Source: Paenibacillus macquariensis (GTDB lineage Bacteria > Bacillota > Bacilli > Paenibacillales > Paenibacillaceae). Taken from it: 64,000 nucleotides of DNA. Both the position numbers and the translations under genes were made by a program. The DNA is taken from the NCBI RefSeq assembly GCF_900156375.1, contig NZ_FTNK01000002.1, positions 310,001 through 374,000 on the forward strand. The letters are read 5' to 3'. This document shows positions 51,920 to 60,806 of this stretch, in pieces (within the stretch, counting starts at the first letter, position 1; every line of letters begins with the position of its first letter). Under the pieces are notes generated by a model that was not told where the DNA came from, made no database searches, and saw only the letters and a program-made list of their open reading frames with translations.

Positions 51920-53644
51920 ATGAAAAAAATCAAACCATGGAAAATGATGTTACTTGCAACGATGGCAGTTTCGTTATTCACAGCGTGTTCAAGTCAAGAC
52001 AAGACAGCTACTACAACTAGTGAACCAGTCACGACTAAAGAGGAAACAAAGACCAATACGCCACCAGATCCGCTTGGTAAATATGCTGATCTTGTCACTG
52101 TAACGGAAGTACTCGGGTATAACCCGCCAGAAGATCCAAGAACTCCGCAAGGAATTAAACCAGAAGAGAATGCCTACTTCAAAGACTTAAAAGAAATGTT
52201 GAACATCGAAGTGAAATATAAATGGACGGTTCCGTCTAGCCAGTTTGAACAGAAATTCTCACTTGCTATGGCGTCGGCAGATCTGCCGGATATTCTAGAA
52301 CTTGATCCGAAGAATTTTGAGAAACTTAAAAACCAAGACATGCTTGCTGATTTAACGGATGCTTATAAACAATACGCATCTCCGGCTCTCAAGAAATATA
52401 TGGAGTCTGATGGAGGATTCGCTATGAAGACCTTTGAATCTGACGGCAAGCAACTAGCTATTCCTGCTTTTGAGGATCCTTTCCTGTCCTCGCAGCAGCT
52501 ATGGATTCGGAAAGATTGGCTTGATAATCTGAATTTACAAGCTCCGAAAACCATTGATGAACTAGAGAAAGTTGCAGAAGCGTTTGTTAAAAATGACCCA
52601 GACAAAAATGGTAAGAATGATACGTACGGTATCGCCGCGCAAAAGAATTTATTTTTCTGGGGATTTGATCTCAGAGGATTCTTTAATGGATTTGGAGCCT
52701 ATCCTTCCATTGGTGATAATCAATCTGCTTGGATTAAAGACAGTGAAGGTAAATTAATTCCGGGTCTTATTCAACCAGAAGTGAAGGCTGCTCTTGGTAA
52801 GCTGCAATCTTGGTATCAGAATGGAATCCTTGATAAAGAGTTCGCTCTCAAGGATGAGAATAAGTCAGTAGAAGATATCACGGCAGGTAAAGTGGGTATA
52901 TCTTACGGAGAATGGTGGTATCCGAACTGGCCGCTTAACTTAAATATGGATAAAGATCCGAAAGCCAATTGGATCGCGGTTCAGATTCCAGGGTTGGAAG
53001 GCCCAGGAAACACACTTGTTCCGAAAATCCGCAGTAGTAAACTTTTCGCTGTGAACAAAAAAATGAAAAATCCAGAAGCAGCCATTAAGATGATCAACTT
53101 CTATATTGAAATGGGCAATAAGAAATATATGGACCAGAATAAAGCTGAAAAAGGATATGTATATAACTGGTTTAATCCGCGGATCTACAATCCTGCTCAG
53201 ATCGATACGATTTATACAGAAGTGAACAAAGCGCTCGATGCGAATCAGACTGAAATTACACTAGATGATGAGAATTACAAGAACGTAGCCGATGTATTCA
53301 AAGCAACGAAGGATTTCCTCTCAGGAGATACGTCAACTGCATCCAGAGGCGTGAACTGGGGTCAGTACTTTAGCCGTGCAGCCAAAGATGGCGGCTGGGG
53401 TATGACACGCCAGCTTAAAGAAAGTAAAGCATATGTGAACAATGAATTCTACGGAATACCAGTGGCATCACAGGTAGAGAAGGGTACTCAGCTAGATAAA
53501 TTGATGCAAGAGTCCTTCACGAAAATAATCATGGGTGCGCCTCTAGATGAATTCGATAAGTTCGTTGCAAGTTGGAAGTCACTTGGCGGAGATCAAATCA
53601 CGCAAGAGGTAAATGAATGGTATACCAAGCAAGCTACGAAATAA
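51920..53644 (+). CDS. extracellular solute-binding lipoprotein (LplA-like)
   Basis: 574 residues, family 1 binding protein of the longer Paenibacillus LplA/YtcQ kind. Lipobox LFTAC (Cys23), then a Thr/Ser/Glu-rich linker and a bilobed sugar-binding fold (EVKYKWTVPSSQFEQKFSLA, LWIRKDWLDNLNLQAPKTID, WNPNWPLNLNM-like region at 330-350). It delivers oligosaccharides to the two permeases. No ATPase gene is present; these systems share an MsmX-type ATPase from elsewhere. It is also a likely input for the YesM kinase. A cre site and a terminator-like hairpin flank it. Confidence 0.93.
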   Translation: MKKIKPWKMMLLATMAVSLFTACSSQDKTATTTSEPVTTKEETKTNTPPDPLGKYADLVTVTEVLGYNPPEDPRTPQGIKPEENAYFKDLKEMLNIEVKYKWTVPSSQFEQKFSLAMASADLPDILELDPKNFEKLKNQDMLADLTDAYKQYASPALKKYMESDGGFAMKTFESDGKQLAIPAFEDPFLSSQQLWIRKDWLDNLNLQAPKTIDELEKVAEAFVKNDPDKNGKNDTYGIAAQKNLFFWGFDLRGFFNGFGAYPSIGDNQSAWIKDSEGKLIPGLIQPEVKAALGKLQSWYQNGILDKEFALKDENKSVEDITAGKVGISYGEWWYPNWPLNLNMDKDPKANWIAVQIPGLEGPGNTLVPKIRSSKLFAVNKKMKNPEAAIKMINFYIEMGNKKYMDQNKAEKGYVYNWFNPRIYNPAQIDTIYTEVNKALDANQTEITLDDENYKNVADVFKATKDFLSGDTSTASRGVNWGQYFSRAAKDGGWGMTRQLKESKAYVNNEFYGIPVASQVEKGTQLDKLMQESFTKIIMGAPLDEFDKFVASWKSLGGDQITQEVNEWYTKQATK

Positions 53645-53660
53645 ATCAATAGGATCATAA

Positions 53661-53704
53661 AGCGGGAGAGATGAGTCGAGAAATCGGTATCAGCTCCCGT
53701 TTTA
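53661..53704 (+). terminator. attenuating hairpin between binding protein and permease genes
   Basis: GCGGGAG pairs with CTCCCGT across a 25-base loop, followed by TTTTAAAA. It probably lowers read-through so the binding protein is made in excess over the permeases. Confidence 0.55.
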
Positions 53705-53729
53705 AAATATGTAGGAAGGGTGGGTCTCT

Positions 53730-54620
53730 ATGAGAACGCTGAAAAAAGAGTATCTGCTGCATCTGATGTTAATACCTGGGGTTATCGTTACATTGATTTA
53801 TGCATACGGTCCAATGGCTGGTCTTGTGATGGCTTTTCAACAATTTGAGCCGTTGTCTGGTTTTTTTAAATCGAAATTTGTGGGCTTTGACAACTTCCGT
53901 TATGTATTTCAATTACCGGATTTCGGTCAAGTCCTCTGGAATACAGTTATCATCTCGATTTTCAAAATGGTGTTATTCCTGGTTGTTCCCCTTATTTTGG
54001 CTTTATTGCTAAATGAGGTTACAAAGCAATGGTTCTCACGCATAGTTCAATCAGCTATTTTCCTACCGTTCTTTCTGTCATGGACTGTGCTTGGAGGCAT
54101 CATTATTGAGTTGTTCTCTCTGAATGGTGCTGTTAATGGCTTGATATCCTCGATTGGTTTTAAACCCATTATGTTCATGCTGGATAATCAATGGTTCAGA
54201 GGAATTATTATTGGATCAGACGTTTGGAAAGGGATGGGCTACAATATGATCGTCATGCTTGCCGTCATCATTGGCATTAATTCCACGCTCTATGAGGCGG
54301 CAGAGATAGACGGAGCTGGAAGATGGAAGCAAATGATTCACATTACGCTTCCAAGTATGGCCCCGATTCTTATCTTGCTCGCTGTATTAAGTTTAGGGAG
54401 TATTCTCAATGCCGGCTTCGAGCAAATCTTGATCATGTATAACCCAACGGTGTATGAAGGGGCAGATGTTATTGATACGTTCGTCTATCGATTGGGTATG
54501 TTTAGCCAACAGTTTGGACCTGCTGCAGCTGTCGGTCTCTTTAAATCTGTGATCTCTTTAATCTTGGTATCGTCGACCTACTATGCTGCGTACAAATACA
54601 ATGGATATCGAATATTCTAG
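53730..54620 (+). CDS. sugar ABC transporter permease (LplB/LacF type)
   Basis: 296 residues, six helices. The EAA loop reads EAAEIDGAGRWKQMIHITLPSM, the site where the ATPase docks. N-terminal YLLHLMLIPGVIVTLIYAYG-like start. GGAAGGGTGGG site. Belongs with the 54638 permease as a heterodimeric oligosaccharide importer. Confidence 0.95.
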   Translation: MRTLKKEYLLHLMLIPGVIVTLIYAYGPMAGLVMAFQQFEPLSGFFKSKFVGFDNFRYVFQLPDFGQVLWNTVIISIFKMVLFLVVPLILALLLNEVTKQWFSRIVQSAIFLPFFLSWTVLGGIIIELFSLNGAVNGLISSIGFKPIMFMLDNQWFRGIIIGSDVWKGMGYNMIVMLAVIIGINSTLYEAAEIDGAGRWKQMIHITLPSMAPILILLAVLSLGSILNAGFEQILIMYNPTVYEGADVIDTFVYRLGMFSQQFGPAAAVGLFKSVISLILVSSTYYAAYKYNGYRIF

Positions 54621-54637
54621 GGGCTGGAGGTAGGACT

Positions 54638-55528
54638 ATGAGACATAAACAATCAATCAGCAGAAAGTTATTTATCGTGTTCAATACATTGCTATTAGCT
54701 CTTATCACAGTACTTAGTGTGATCCCGTTCATTCATTTACTCTCCATCTCACTTAGCTCGAATACAGCAGCGAGTGCTGGGGAAGTAAGACTCTGGCCCG
54801 TTGGTTTTTCCTTCGATTCTTATGTGTACTTAGGAGAGAAGGTAGAGTTCTTTCGATCCTTATGGGTTTCGGTAAAGCGAGTAGTCCTGGGTACAATAGT
54901 GAATTTGTTCCTTGTTTTCATTACAGCGTACCCTTTATCCAAATCGAATGATCGGTTTAAATTTAGAACTCCTTATGTATGGTTCTTTGCAATCACTATG
55001 TTTTTCGGAGGTGGATTAATTCCTACCTATATCTTAGTGAAAAATACGGGTTTAATTGACTCCATTTGGGCCCTGATCTTACCCGGCGCTTTAAATGTAT
55101 GGAATATGGTCCTGATGCTGAATTTCTTCAGATCCATTCCCAAAGAATTAGATGAGGCAGCTACGATTGACGGAGCTGGCCATTGGATAATACTTTGGAA
55201 AATTTACTTGCCGGTATCGCTACCGTCGATTGCTACCATTGGATTATTCACGATTGTGGGGCATTGGAACGCTTGGTTTGACGGTATTCTTTACTTGAAT
55301 TCACCGGATAAGTACCCACTGCAGACGTATCTATCAACATTAATAATGTCTATGAATGCTCAGATGTCATCTATTTCGATTGAGCAGATTAAAGCGATGG
55401 AGAACCTGAGCGAGAAGACACTCAAGACAGCTCAAATTTTCATGGGCGCTTTGCCCATTATGATCGTCTATCCATTCTTACAGAAGTATTTTGTTAAAGG
55501 AATCATAGTCGGAAGTGTTAAAGAATAG
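54638..55528 (+). CDS. sugar ABC transporter permease (LplC/LacG type)
   Basis: 296 residues, six helices. EAA loop DEAATIDGAGHWIILWKIYL. Family sequence FGGGLIPTYILVKNTGLIDS and ALNVWNMVLMLNFFRSIPKE, the LplC/YtcP pattern. 17 bases after the first permease, with GGAGGTAGG before the ATG. Same transporter. Confidence 0.95.
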   Translation: MRHKQSISRKLFIVFNTLLLALITVLSVIPFIHLLSISLSSNTAASAGEVRLWPVGFSFDSYVYLGEKVEFFRSLWVSVKRVVLGTIVNLFLVFITAYPLSKSNDRFKFRTPYVWFFAITMFFGGGLIPTYILVKNTGLIDSIWALILPGALNVWNMVLMLNFFRSIPKELDEAATIDGAGHWIILWKIYLPVSLPSIATIGLFTIVGHWNAWFDGILYLNSPDKYPLQTYLSTLIMSMNAQMSSISIEQIKAMENLSEKTLKTAQIFMGALPIMIVYPFLQKYFVKGIIVGSVKE

Positions 55529-55557
55529 ATGCTAAGCAGAGGAGCGAATGAGGACTT

Positions 55558-56841
55558 ATGAAGAAAATTACAGTGGCGTTAATCGGTGCGGGGCTACGAG
55601 GAATCAATTATTTAGAATATGCTCTTCAGCATCCTCATGAACTTGAGGTCATAGCTGTTGCTGAACCGATAAAGGAACGAAGAGAGAATTTCAAAGCAAG
55701 GCATGACATTGCAGAGGACATGTGTTTTGAGAGCTGGGATGATTTCTTCATGCTTCCGAAACTCGCCGACGCTGTGCTAATATGTACTCAAGATAAACAG
55801 CATTTCGAACCAACGATGAAAGCGCTTCAGGCAGGTTATCATGTACTGCTTGAAAAGCCAATGTCCCCTGATCCCAAGGAATGTATCTTGATGGGCGAAA
55901 TGGCTTCCCAGGTCAATCGCGTATTCTCCATTTGTCATGTGTTACGTTACACCCAATTCTTTTCTACTATAAAAGAACTTCTTAAGCAGGGTGCCATTGG
56001 TCAATTGATGTCCATCCAGCACAATGAGAATGTGGGCTACTGGCATCAAGCACATAGTTTCGTTAGAGGTAATTGGAGTAGAAAAGAAGATTCTAGCCCG
56101 ATGATTTTGGCGAAGTCAGGTCATGATCTCGATATTCTCCTGTGGTTGGCAGATTCTGAATGCGTTCAAGTATCTTCCTTTGGATCTCTCTCTCATTTCA
56201 CTGCCGATCAAGCACCTGAAGGAGCACCTTTACGCTGTCTAGATGGCTGCCCTGTCGCTGATGATTGTCTCTATTATGCGCCTAATCTATATCTAACCGA
56301 AGATACGAATTGGCCTACGTCGGCTATTAGTGATGATATGAGTTATAGTGCCCGTTATCAGGCATTGCAGGAAGGCCCTTACGGTAGATGTGTCTACCAT
56401 TGTGATAACGATGTTGTGGATCATCAAGTTGTGAATTTGGAATTTGCAAATTCCGTCACTGCAGCGTTTACGATGAGTGCATTTACTAGAGATGTTAGCC
56501 GGACGATGAAACTTATGGGAACAAAAGGTGAAATTCGTGGCGCAATGGAGAAGAATGAAATTGAGATTCTTCATTTCGGGAGCGGTAAGGTCGAGCGAAT
56601 ATCCTTTGAGGATAAGGGAGGCCATGTCGGACATGGCGGTGGTGATATGGGGTTAATTAAGGATTTCCTAAGGCTTGTTCGAGAGGATGGTAAGAGTCAG
56701 GGGCTTACTTCCGCGGAGCAATCGATTCAAAGTCACCTCATGGCGTTTGCCGCCGAGCAGTCAAGAATAGATGGAAACAGTGTTCGACTGAAAGAATTTG
56801 CGCAAGATGTTAGCGCTAGCGCTATTGAGGAGATGTTCTAA
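55558..56841 (+). CDS. Gfo/Idh/MocA family oxidoreductase
   Basis: 427 residues. N-terminal Rossmann fold with GAGLRGINYLEYAL, the EKPMSPDP motif at about 100 that holds the catalytic Lys, and a C-terminal alpha/beta substrate domain (IGQLMSIQHNENVGYWHQAH, KSGHDLDILLWLAD, VVNLEFANSVTAAFTMSAF). It is longer than the 330-350-residue norm because of a Cys-containing insertion (RCLDGCPVADDCLYYAPNLY) typical of a subset of these enzymes acting on sugars. NAD-dependent oxidation or elimination in sugar breakdown is likely; the sugar is unknown. Followed at once by DUF4091. Confidence 0.9.
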   Translation: MKKITVALIGAGLRGINYLEYALQHPHELEVIAVAEPIKERRENFKARHDIAEDMCFESWDDFFMLPKLADAVLICTQDKQHFEPTMKALQAGYHVLLEKPMSPDPKECILMGEMASQVNRVFSICHVLRYTQFFSTIKELLKQGAIGQLMSIQHNENVGYWHQAHSFVRGNWSRKEDSSPMILAKSGHDLDILLWLADSECVQVSSFGSLSHFTADQAPEGAPLRCLDGCPVADDCLYYAPNLYLTEDTNWPTSAISDDMSYSARYQALQEGPYGRCVYHCDNDVVDHQVVNLEFANSVTAAFTMSAFTRDVSRTMKLMGTKGEIRGAMEKNEIEILHFGSGKVERISFEDKGGHVGHGGGDMGLIKDFLRLVREDGKSQGLTSAEQSIQSHLMAFAAEQSRIDGNSVRLKEFAQDVSASAIEEMF

Positions 56842-58509
56842 ATGATGAATAATCAAGCACAGTTGCAAACGATGTTACTAAGCTCGCTAACCAAGGTATT
56901 TGCAGATGAGAGACCGATAGAAACGTCCTTTAGTAGTGCATGTGCTCTGTGGGGAGAAACCTATTCATTTCAGGTTGCTTACACATCCGATACACTATTG
57001 AAAAATATGAGCATCGATGTTAAGTCTTCTCTTGCTGATAAGGTACTTATAAGATCTGTCGGACTGGTTCCGTCAGAAATGCCTTGTTTCCAGAACCATG
57101 ACGATGATGTATTACGTACCGCACCGGGACTATATCCAGATCCATTATACAACCTTGATCAACAAGCCATTTCTTCAATCCCCGACCAATGGCGTTCGAT
57201 CTGGCTGAGCATTGAATTGGATTCGTCGGTTCCTGCAGGAGCTCATCCGATTCAAATCGCATTTAGATCTGATGAAGAGATTGTATTAGCATTAACGGAT
57301 ACGTTCGAACTTAACGTCATTCCGGTCACACTACCAGCTCAACAGCTCATTCATACGGAATGGTTCCATGTGGATTGTATTGCGACGCAGTATGGCGTCG
57401 AAATCTTTAGTGAAGCTCACTGGGGACTTCTGGAACGGTATGCGGATTCCATGGTTAAGCATGGCATGAACATGATACTGACGCCGTTGTTCACACCACC
57501 GCTTGATACAGCCATTGGAGGAGAACGGCCAACGGTTCAACTCGTTGATGTGGCAGTGGAGGACGATGGTACGTATACTTTTGGATTTAATCGACTTACA
57601 CGCTGGGTGGAAATGGGGAGGAAGCTTGGCTTTAAATACTTTGAGTTCTCTCACTTATTTACGCAATGGGGAGCGAGGCATGCTCCGAAGATCATGGGAT
57701 TCAAAGAAGGTAAGGAGCAGCAACTGTTCGGATGGGAGACTGACGCGTCCTCTGAGGTCTATATAAGTTTCTTGGATCAATTCCTGCCACAACTTAATCA
57801 ATATTTGAAGGATCAAGGAATAGATCAGCAAAGTTGGTTCCATATTTCGGACGAGCCGGGTCGTGAGCATATGGAATCATACCGTGCTGCGAGTAATATG
57901 ATTCATAAACATTTATCCAATTATCCGATAATGGATGCTTTGTCGGATCTGGACTTGTATAAGGAAGGTCTAGTAAAGAGGCCGATTCCAGGGAATAACC
58001 ATATTGAACCGTTCCTCGAGCATCAAGTACCAGATCTATGGACGTACTATTGCTGCGCTCAAGGTGAGCAAGTATCGAACCGCTTCTTTAATATGCCTTC
58101 AGCCAGAAACCGGGTTATTGGATTTCAACTGTATAAGTTCGGGTTACAAGGATTTCTGCATTGGGGCTATAACTTCTGGTATTCACAAAATTCTATTCAT
58201 CAGCAGTTAGATCCATATCGGACGACGGATGCGATGCATGCATTTCCTTCAGGGGATGCTTACTTGGTCTATCCAGGCAAGGATGGTCCGATTGAGTCGA
58301 TCCGACTGGAAGTGTTATTTGAAGGGTTGCAAGACATGCGTGCATTGCAGCTACTTGAACAGAAAATTGGTAAAGAGCAGACACTAGCGATCTTGGAAGA
58401 GGGTCTAGCAGAACCATTAACGTTCACGGAATATCCGCGGGGCGGCGGGGATTGGTTGTTAGCGACAAGAGATCGGATCAATCAAGCAATAATCCGTAAC
58501 TATACTTAA
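56842..58509 (+). CDS. DUF4091 domain protein, putative cytoplasmic glycoside hydrolase
   Basis: 555 residues, starting directly after the oxidoreductase stop codon, so translation is coupled; GAGGAG lies nine bases before the ATG. An N-terminal beta domain (about 1-165) is followed by a TIM-like barrel (TEWFHVDCIATQYGVEIFSE, KHGMNMILTPLFTPPLD, WFHISDEPGREHMESY with an acid pair, WTYYCCAQGEQVSNRFFNMP, GFQLYKFGLQGFLHWGYNFW). No signal peptide. DUF4091 is found in glycan loci and several members are glycoside hydrolases; which bond is cut is not known. The D-E-P motif is a candidate acid/base. Confidence 0.85.
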   Translation: MMNNQAQLQTMLLSSLTKVFADERPIETSFSSACALWGETYSFQVAYTSDTLLKNMSIDVKSSLADKVLIRSVGLVPSEMPCFQNHDDDVLRTAPGLYPDPLYNLDQQAISSIPDQWRSIWLSIELDSSVPAGAHPIQIAFRSDEEIVLALTDTFELNVIPVTLPAQQLIHTEWFHVDCIATQYGVEIFSEAHWGLLERYADSMVKHGMNMILTPLFTPPLDTAIGGERPTVQLVDVAVEDDGTYTFGFNRLTRWVEMGRKLGFKYFEFSHLFTQWGARHAPKIMGFKEGKEQQLFGWETDASSEVYISFLDQFLPQLNQYLKDQGIDQQSWFHISDEPGREHMESYRAASNMIHKHLSNYPIMDALSDLDLYKEGLVKRPIPGNNHIEPFLEHQVPDLWTYYCCAQGEQVSNRFFNMPSARNRVIGFQLYKFGLQGFLHWGYNFWYSQNSIHQQLDPYRTTDAMHAFPSGDAYLVYPGKDGPIESIRLEVLFEGLQDMRALQLLEQKIGKEQTLAILEEGLAEPLTFTEYPRGGGDWLLATRDRINQAIIRNYT

Positions 58510-58542
58510 ACATGTAAATCATTGATGGTATGGAGGGGAAGC

Positions 58543-60285
58543 ATGTCTACATTTCATTATTCAGGATCATCTTTTTATGACAATGATCAGCCTATTCAGA
58601 TTCTTTCAGGAGCGATCCATTATTTTCGAATTGTGCCGGAGTATTGGCAAGATAGACTGTTGAAATTAAAGGCTTGTGGATTAAATACGATTGAAACTTA
58701 TGTTCCTTGGAATCTTCACGAGCCGAAGAAAGGGGAATTTAATTTTGAAGGCATGGCGAATCTTGTTCGGTTCATTGAGTTAGCCGGAGAACTTGAATTG
58801 AAAGTCATGGTTCGGCCTTCCCCTTATATTTGTGCGGAATGGGAATTCGGCGGATTACCTTCTTGGCTACTGGCTGACTCAGATATGCGACTAAGGTGCT
58901 ACCATAAGCCGTTTTTGGATCACGTTGATGATTATTATGATAAGTTGCTACCTCTATTAAAGCCATTGTTATGCACGAATGGTGGGCCGATTATTGGACT
59001 ACAGATTGAGAATGAGTATGGTAGCTATGGAAACGATAAAGAGTACTTGAATTATTTGAAAGAGGCCATGATCAGCCGTGGGATGGATGTGCTCTTGTTC
59101 ACTTCTGATGGTGCTGAAGATTCTATGCTGCAAGGTGGCATGATCGATGGCGTTCTGGCGACCGTTAACTTCGGTTCCGGGGCAAAAGAAGCATTCGATA
59201 AGCTAAGAGAATATCAACCAGATGCACCTATCATGTGTATGGAATTCTGGAACGGTTGGTTTGACCATTGGCGTGAGGAACATCATACACAACCTACTAA
59301 AACTGTCGTCACTGTACTAGATGAGATGCTTCGTCTGAATGCATCCGTTAATTTCTATATGTTCCATGGCGGAACGAATTTTGGCTTTTACAATGGGGCG
59401 AACGGTCATACAGAGGATAGTTATGAACCTACGGTCACAAGTTATGATTATGATGCACTCTTGAATGAATCCGGTGATCCAACGGAGAAATATTATGCCG
59501 TACGTGAAGTGATCTCGAAATATGTAGAACTCGAAGCTTGTGAACTACCAGCACCTATTCCGAAGAAAGCTTATGGACGAGTCGTTATGACCGAGCAGGC
59601 GCCATTAATTGCAAATCTGGATCGTATTTCAACACCAATACATTCAGCATACCCAGAAACAATGGAGAAATTGGGGCAGGATTACGGGTTCATCCACTAT
59701 AGTACATTCATTTCTGGTCCTCGCCCGAAAGAAGAGTTCTACATTCAGGACTTGCATGATCGCGCACTTGTGTATCTTGATGGACAACTGGCTGGGGTTC
59801 TGGATCGTAGCGATTCAAGTGCTGCACAGTTAGCGTTCGATGTCCCAGAGGATGGGGTGCAGGTTAGCATATTGGTGGAGAATTTAGGTCGTGTCAATTA
59901 TGGTCCCTATCTAAAAGACAACAAAGGGATTACCGAAGGTGTACGTTATGGACGACAGTTCTTGTCTAATTGGACGACATATACACTTCCATTAACCGAT
60001 TTATCTGGTCTTGCCTTTGAATCGTTATCTCAGCAAACGCAACCTAGCTTTTTCCGTGGGAACTGGATGGTTGAAGAAATTGGAGACACGTTCCTTAGTC
60101 TGGAAGGTTGGACCAAAGGTGTTGTATTCATTAACGGATTTAATCTAGGACGTTACTGGAATGTTGGACCTCAGAAGACGTTGTATGTGCCAGGTCCATT
60201 ATTGAATCAAGGTGAGAATGAGATTGTGGTATTTGAATTGCATGGAACTACGGATATTGCTGTGTCCTTCTTCGATCACATATAA
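58543..60285 (+). CDS. GH35 beta-galactosidase
   Basis: 580 residues from ATG 58543 after GGAGGGGAAG; an in-frame start at 58522 lies inside that site's lead. Full GH35 layout: HYFRIVPEYWQDRLLKLKAC, ETYVPWNLHEP, acid/base E158 in QIENEYGSYG, nucleophile E234 in MEFWNGWFDHW, FYMFHGGTNFGFYNGA. C-terminal beta-jelly-roll domains follow. No signal peptide, so it works inside the cell on imported galactosides, releasing beta-galactose. Last gene of the transporter operon, with a terminator after it. Confidence 0.95.
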   Translation: MSTFHYSGSSFYDNDQPIQILSGAIHYFRIVPEYWQDRLLKLKACGLNTIETYVPWNLHEPKKGEFNFEGMANLVRFIELAGELELKVMVRPSPYICAEWEFGGLPSWLLADSDMRLRCYHKPFLDHVDDYYDKLLPLLKPLLCTNGGPIIGLQIENEYGSYGNDKEYLNYLKEAMISRGMDVLLFTSDGAEDSMLQGGMIDGVLATVNFGSGAKEAFDKLREYQPDAPIMCMEFWNGWFDHWREEHHTQPTKTVVTVLDEMLRLNASVNFYMFHGGTNFGFYNGANGHTEDSYEPTVTSYDYDALLNESGDPTEKYYAVREVISKYVELEACELPAPIPKKAYGRVVMTEQAPLIANLDRISTPIHSAYPETMEKLGQDYGFIHYSTFISGPRPKEEFYIQDLHDRALVYLDGQLAGVLDRSDSSAAQLAFDVPEDGVQVSILVENLGRVNYGPYLKDNKGITEGVRYGRQFLSNWTTYTLPLTDLSGLAFESLSQQTQPSFFRGNWMVEEIGDTFLSLEGWTKGVVFINGFNLGRYWNVGPQKTLYVPGPLLNQGENEIVVFELHGTTDIAVSFFDHI

Positions 60286-60304
60286 ATTACAGTTTAGGAA
60301 GACG

Positions 60305-60335
60305 GGCCAACTACTTTTAAGTAGTTGGCCTTTTT
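60305..60335 (+). terminator. terminator after the GH35 gene (shared hairpin family)
   Basis: A perfect 10-bp stem GGCCAACTAC/GTAGTTGGCC with loop TTTTAA, followed by TTTTT. Confidence 0.9.
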
Positions 60336-60380
60336 GTTGTTTGGACAACTCAAGCGTAGCAGAGTACATCTGGACGAATA

Positions 60381-60647
60381 TTATAGCCACTTCATAGCCC
60401 AATTTTCTACAGCGTTGAGAGTTTTCCTAATTCAGTTCCTTTTCTCAAAGAATACTCGATTCGAATAGGGGTATTCTATGATGACATTTCGATTGATAAT
60501 TCCTAACTCTTCAAGTTTCTTAATACGTTCGTTAAGCATACGTATACTCAAATCTGGAATAAATTTGTGAATTTGACTAAATCGCTTGGGTTCTTCCATT
60601 AACGTGTGAACAATTAGGGTGCCCCATAACAAAGAAAGCGCTGTTAT
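60381..60647 (-). pseudogene. HxlR family regulator, decayed
   Basis: The minus-strand frame from about 60647 reads LWGTLIVHTLMEEPKRFSQI, then HKFIPDLSIRMLNERIKKLE and ELGIINRNVIIEYPYSNRV, the winged helix of HxlR regulators (FSEL..IPgIS.RMLt..LkeLE). The usual first 15-20 residues are unclear. After RVF the frame fails: a +1 frame gives RKGTELGKL and then another shift gives NAVENWAMKWL ending at 60381-60383, the normal HxlR C-terminus. At least two frameshifts, so not functional. Confidence 0.7.
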
Positions 60648-60806
60648 ATATGGGGATTTGTTGTGTGTTCACATATTCGACATTTTATATTGACTAAATC
60701 AAATTACAGGTCTATTATTGGGAATGTTAATTGGACAACTAACTAAAAGTAACTAAATATAATATGTTTATTGTTCAAATTAAATGAAGAATGAGGAGGA
60801 GTATAT

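Noticed and set aside
60633..60646. cre-like AGAAAGCGCTGTTA before zwf
   Set aside because: It lies inside the decayed HxlR gene, deviates at several positions and is 160 bases from zwf; not strong enough to call.
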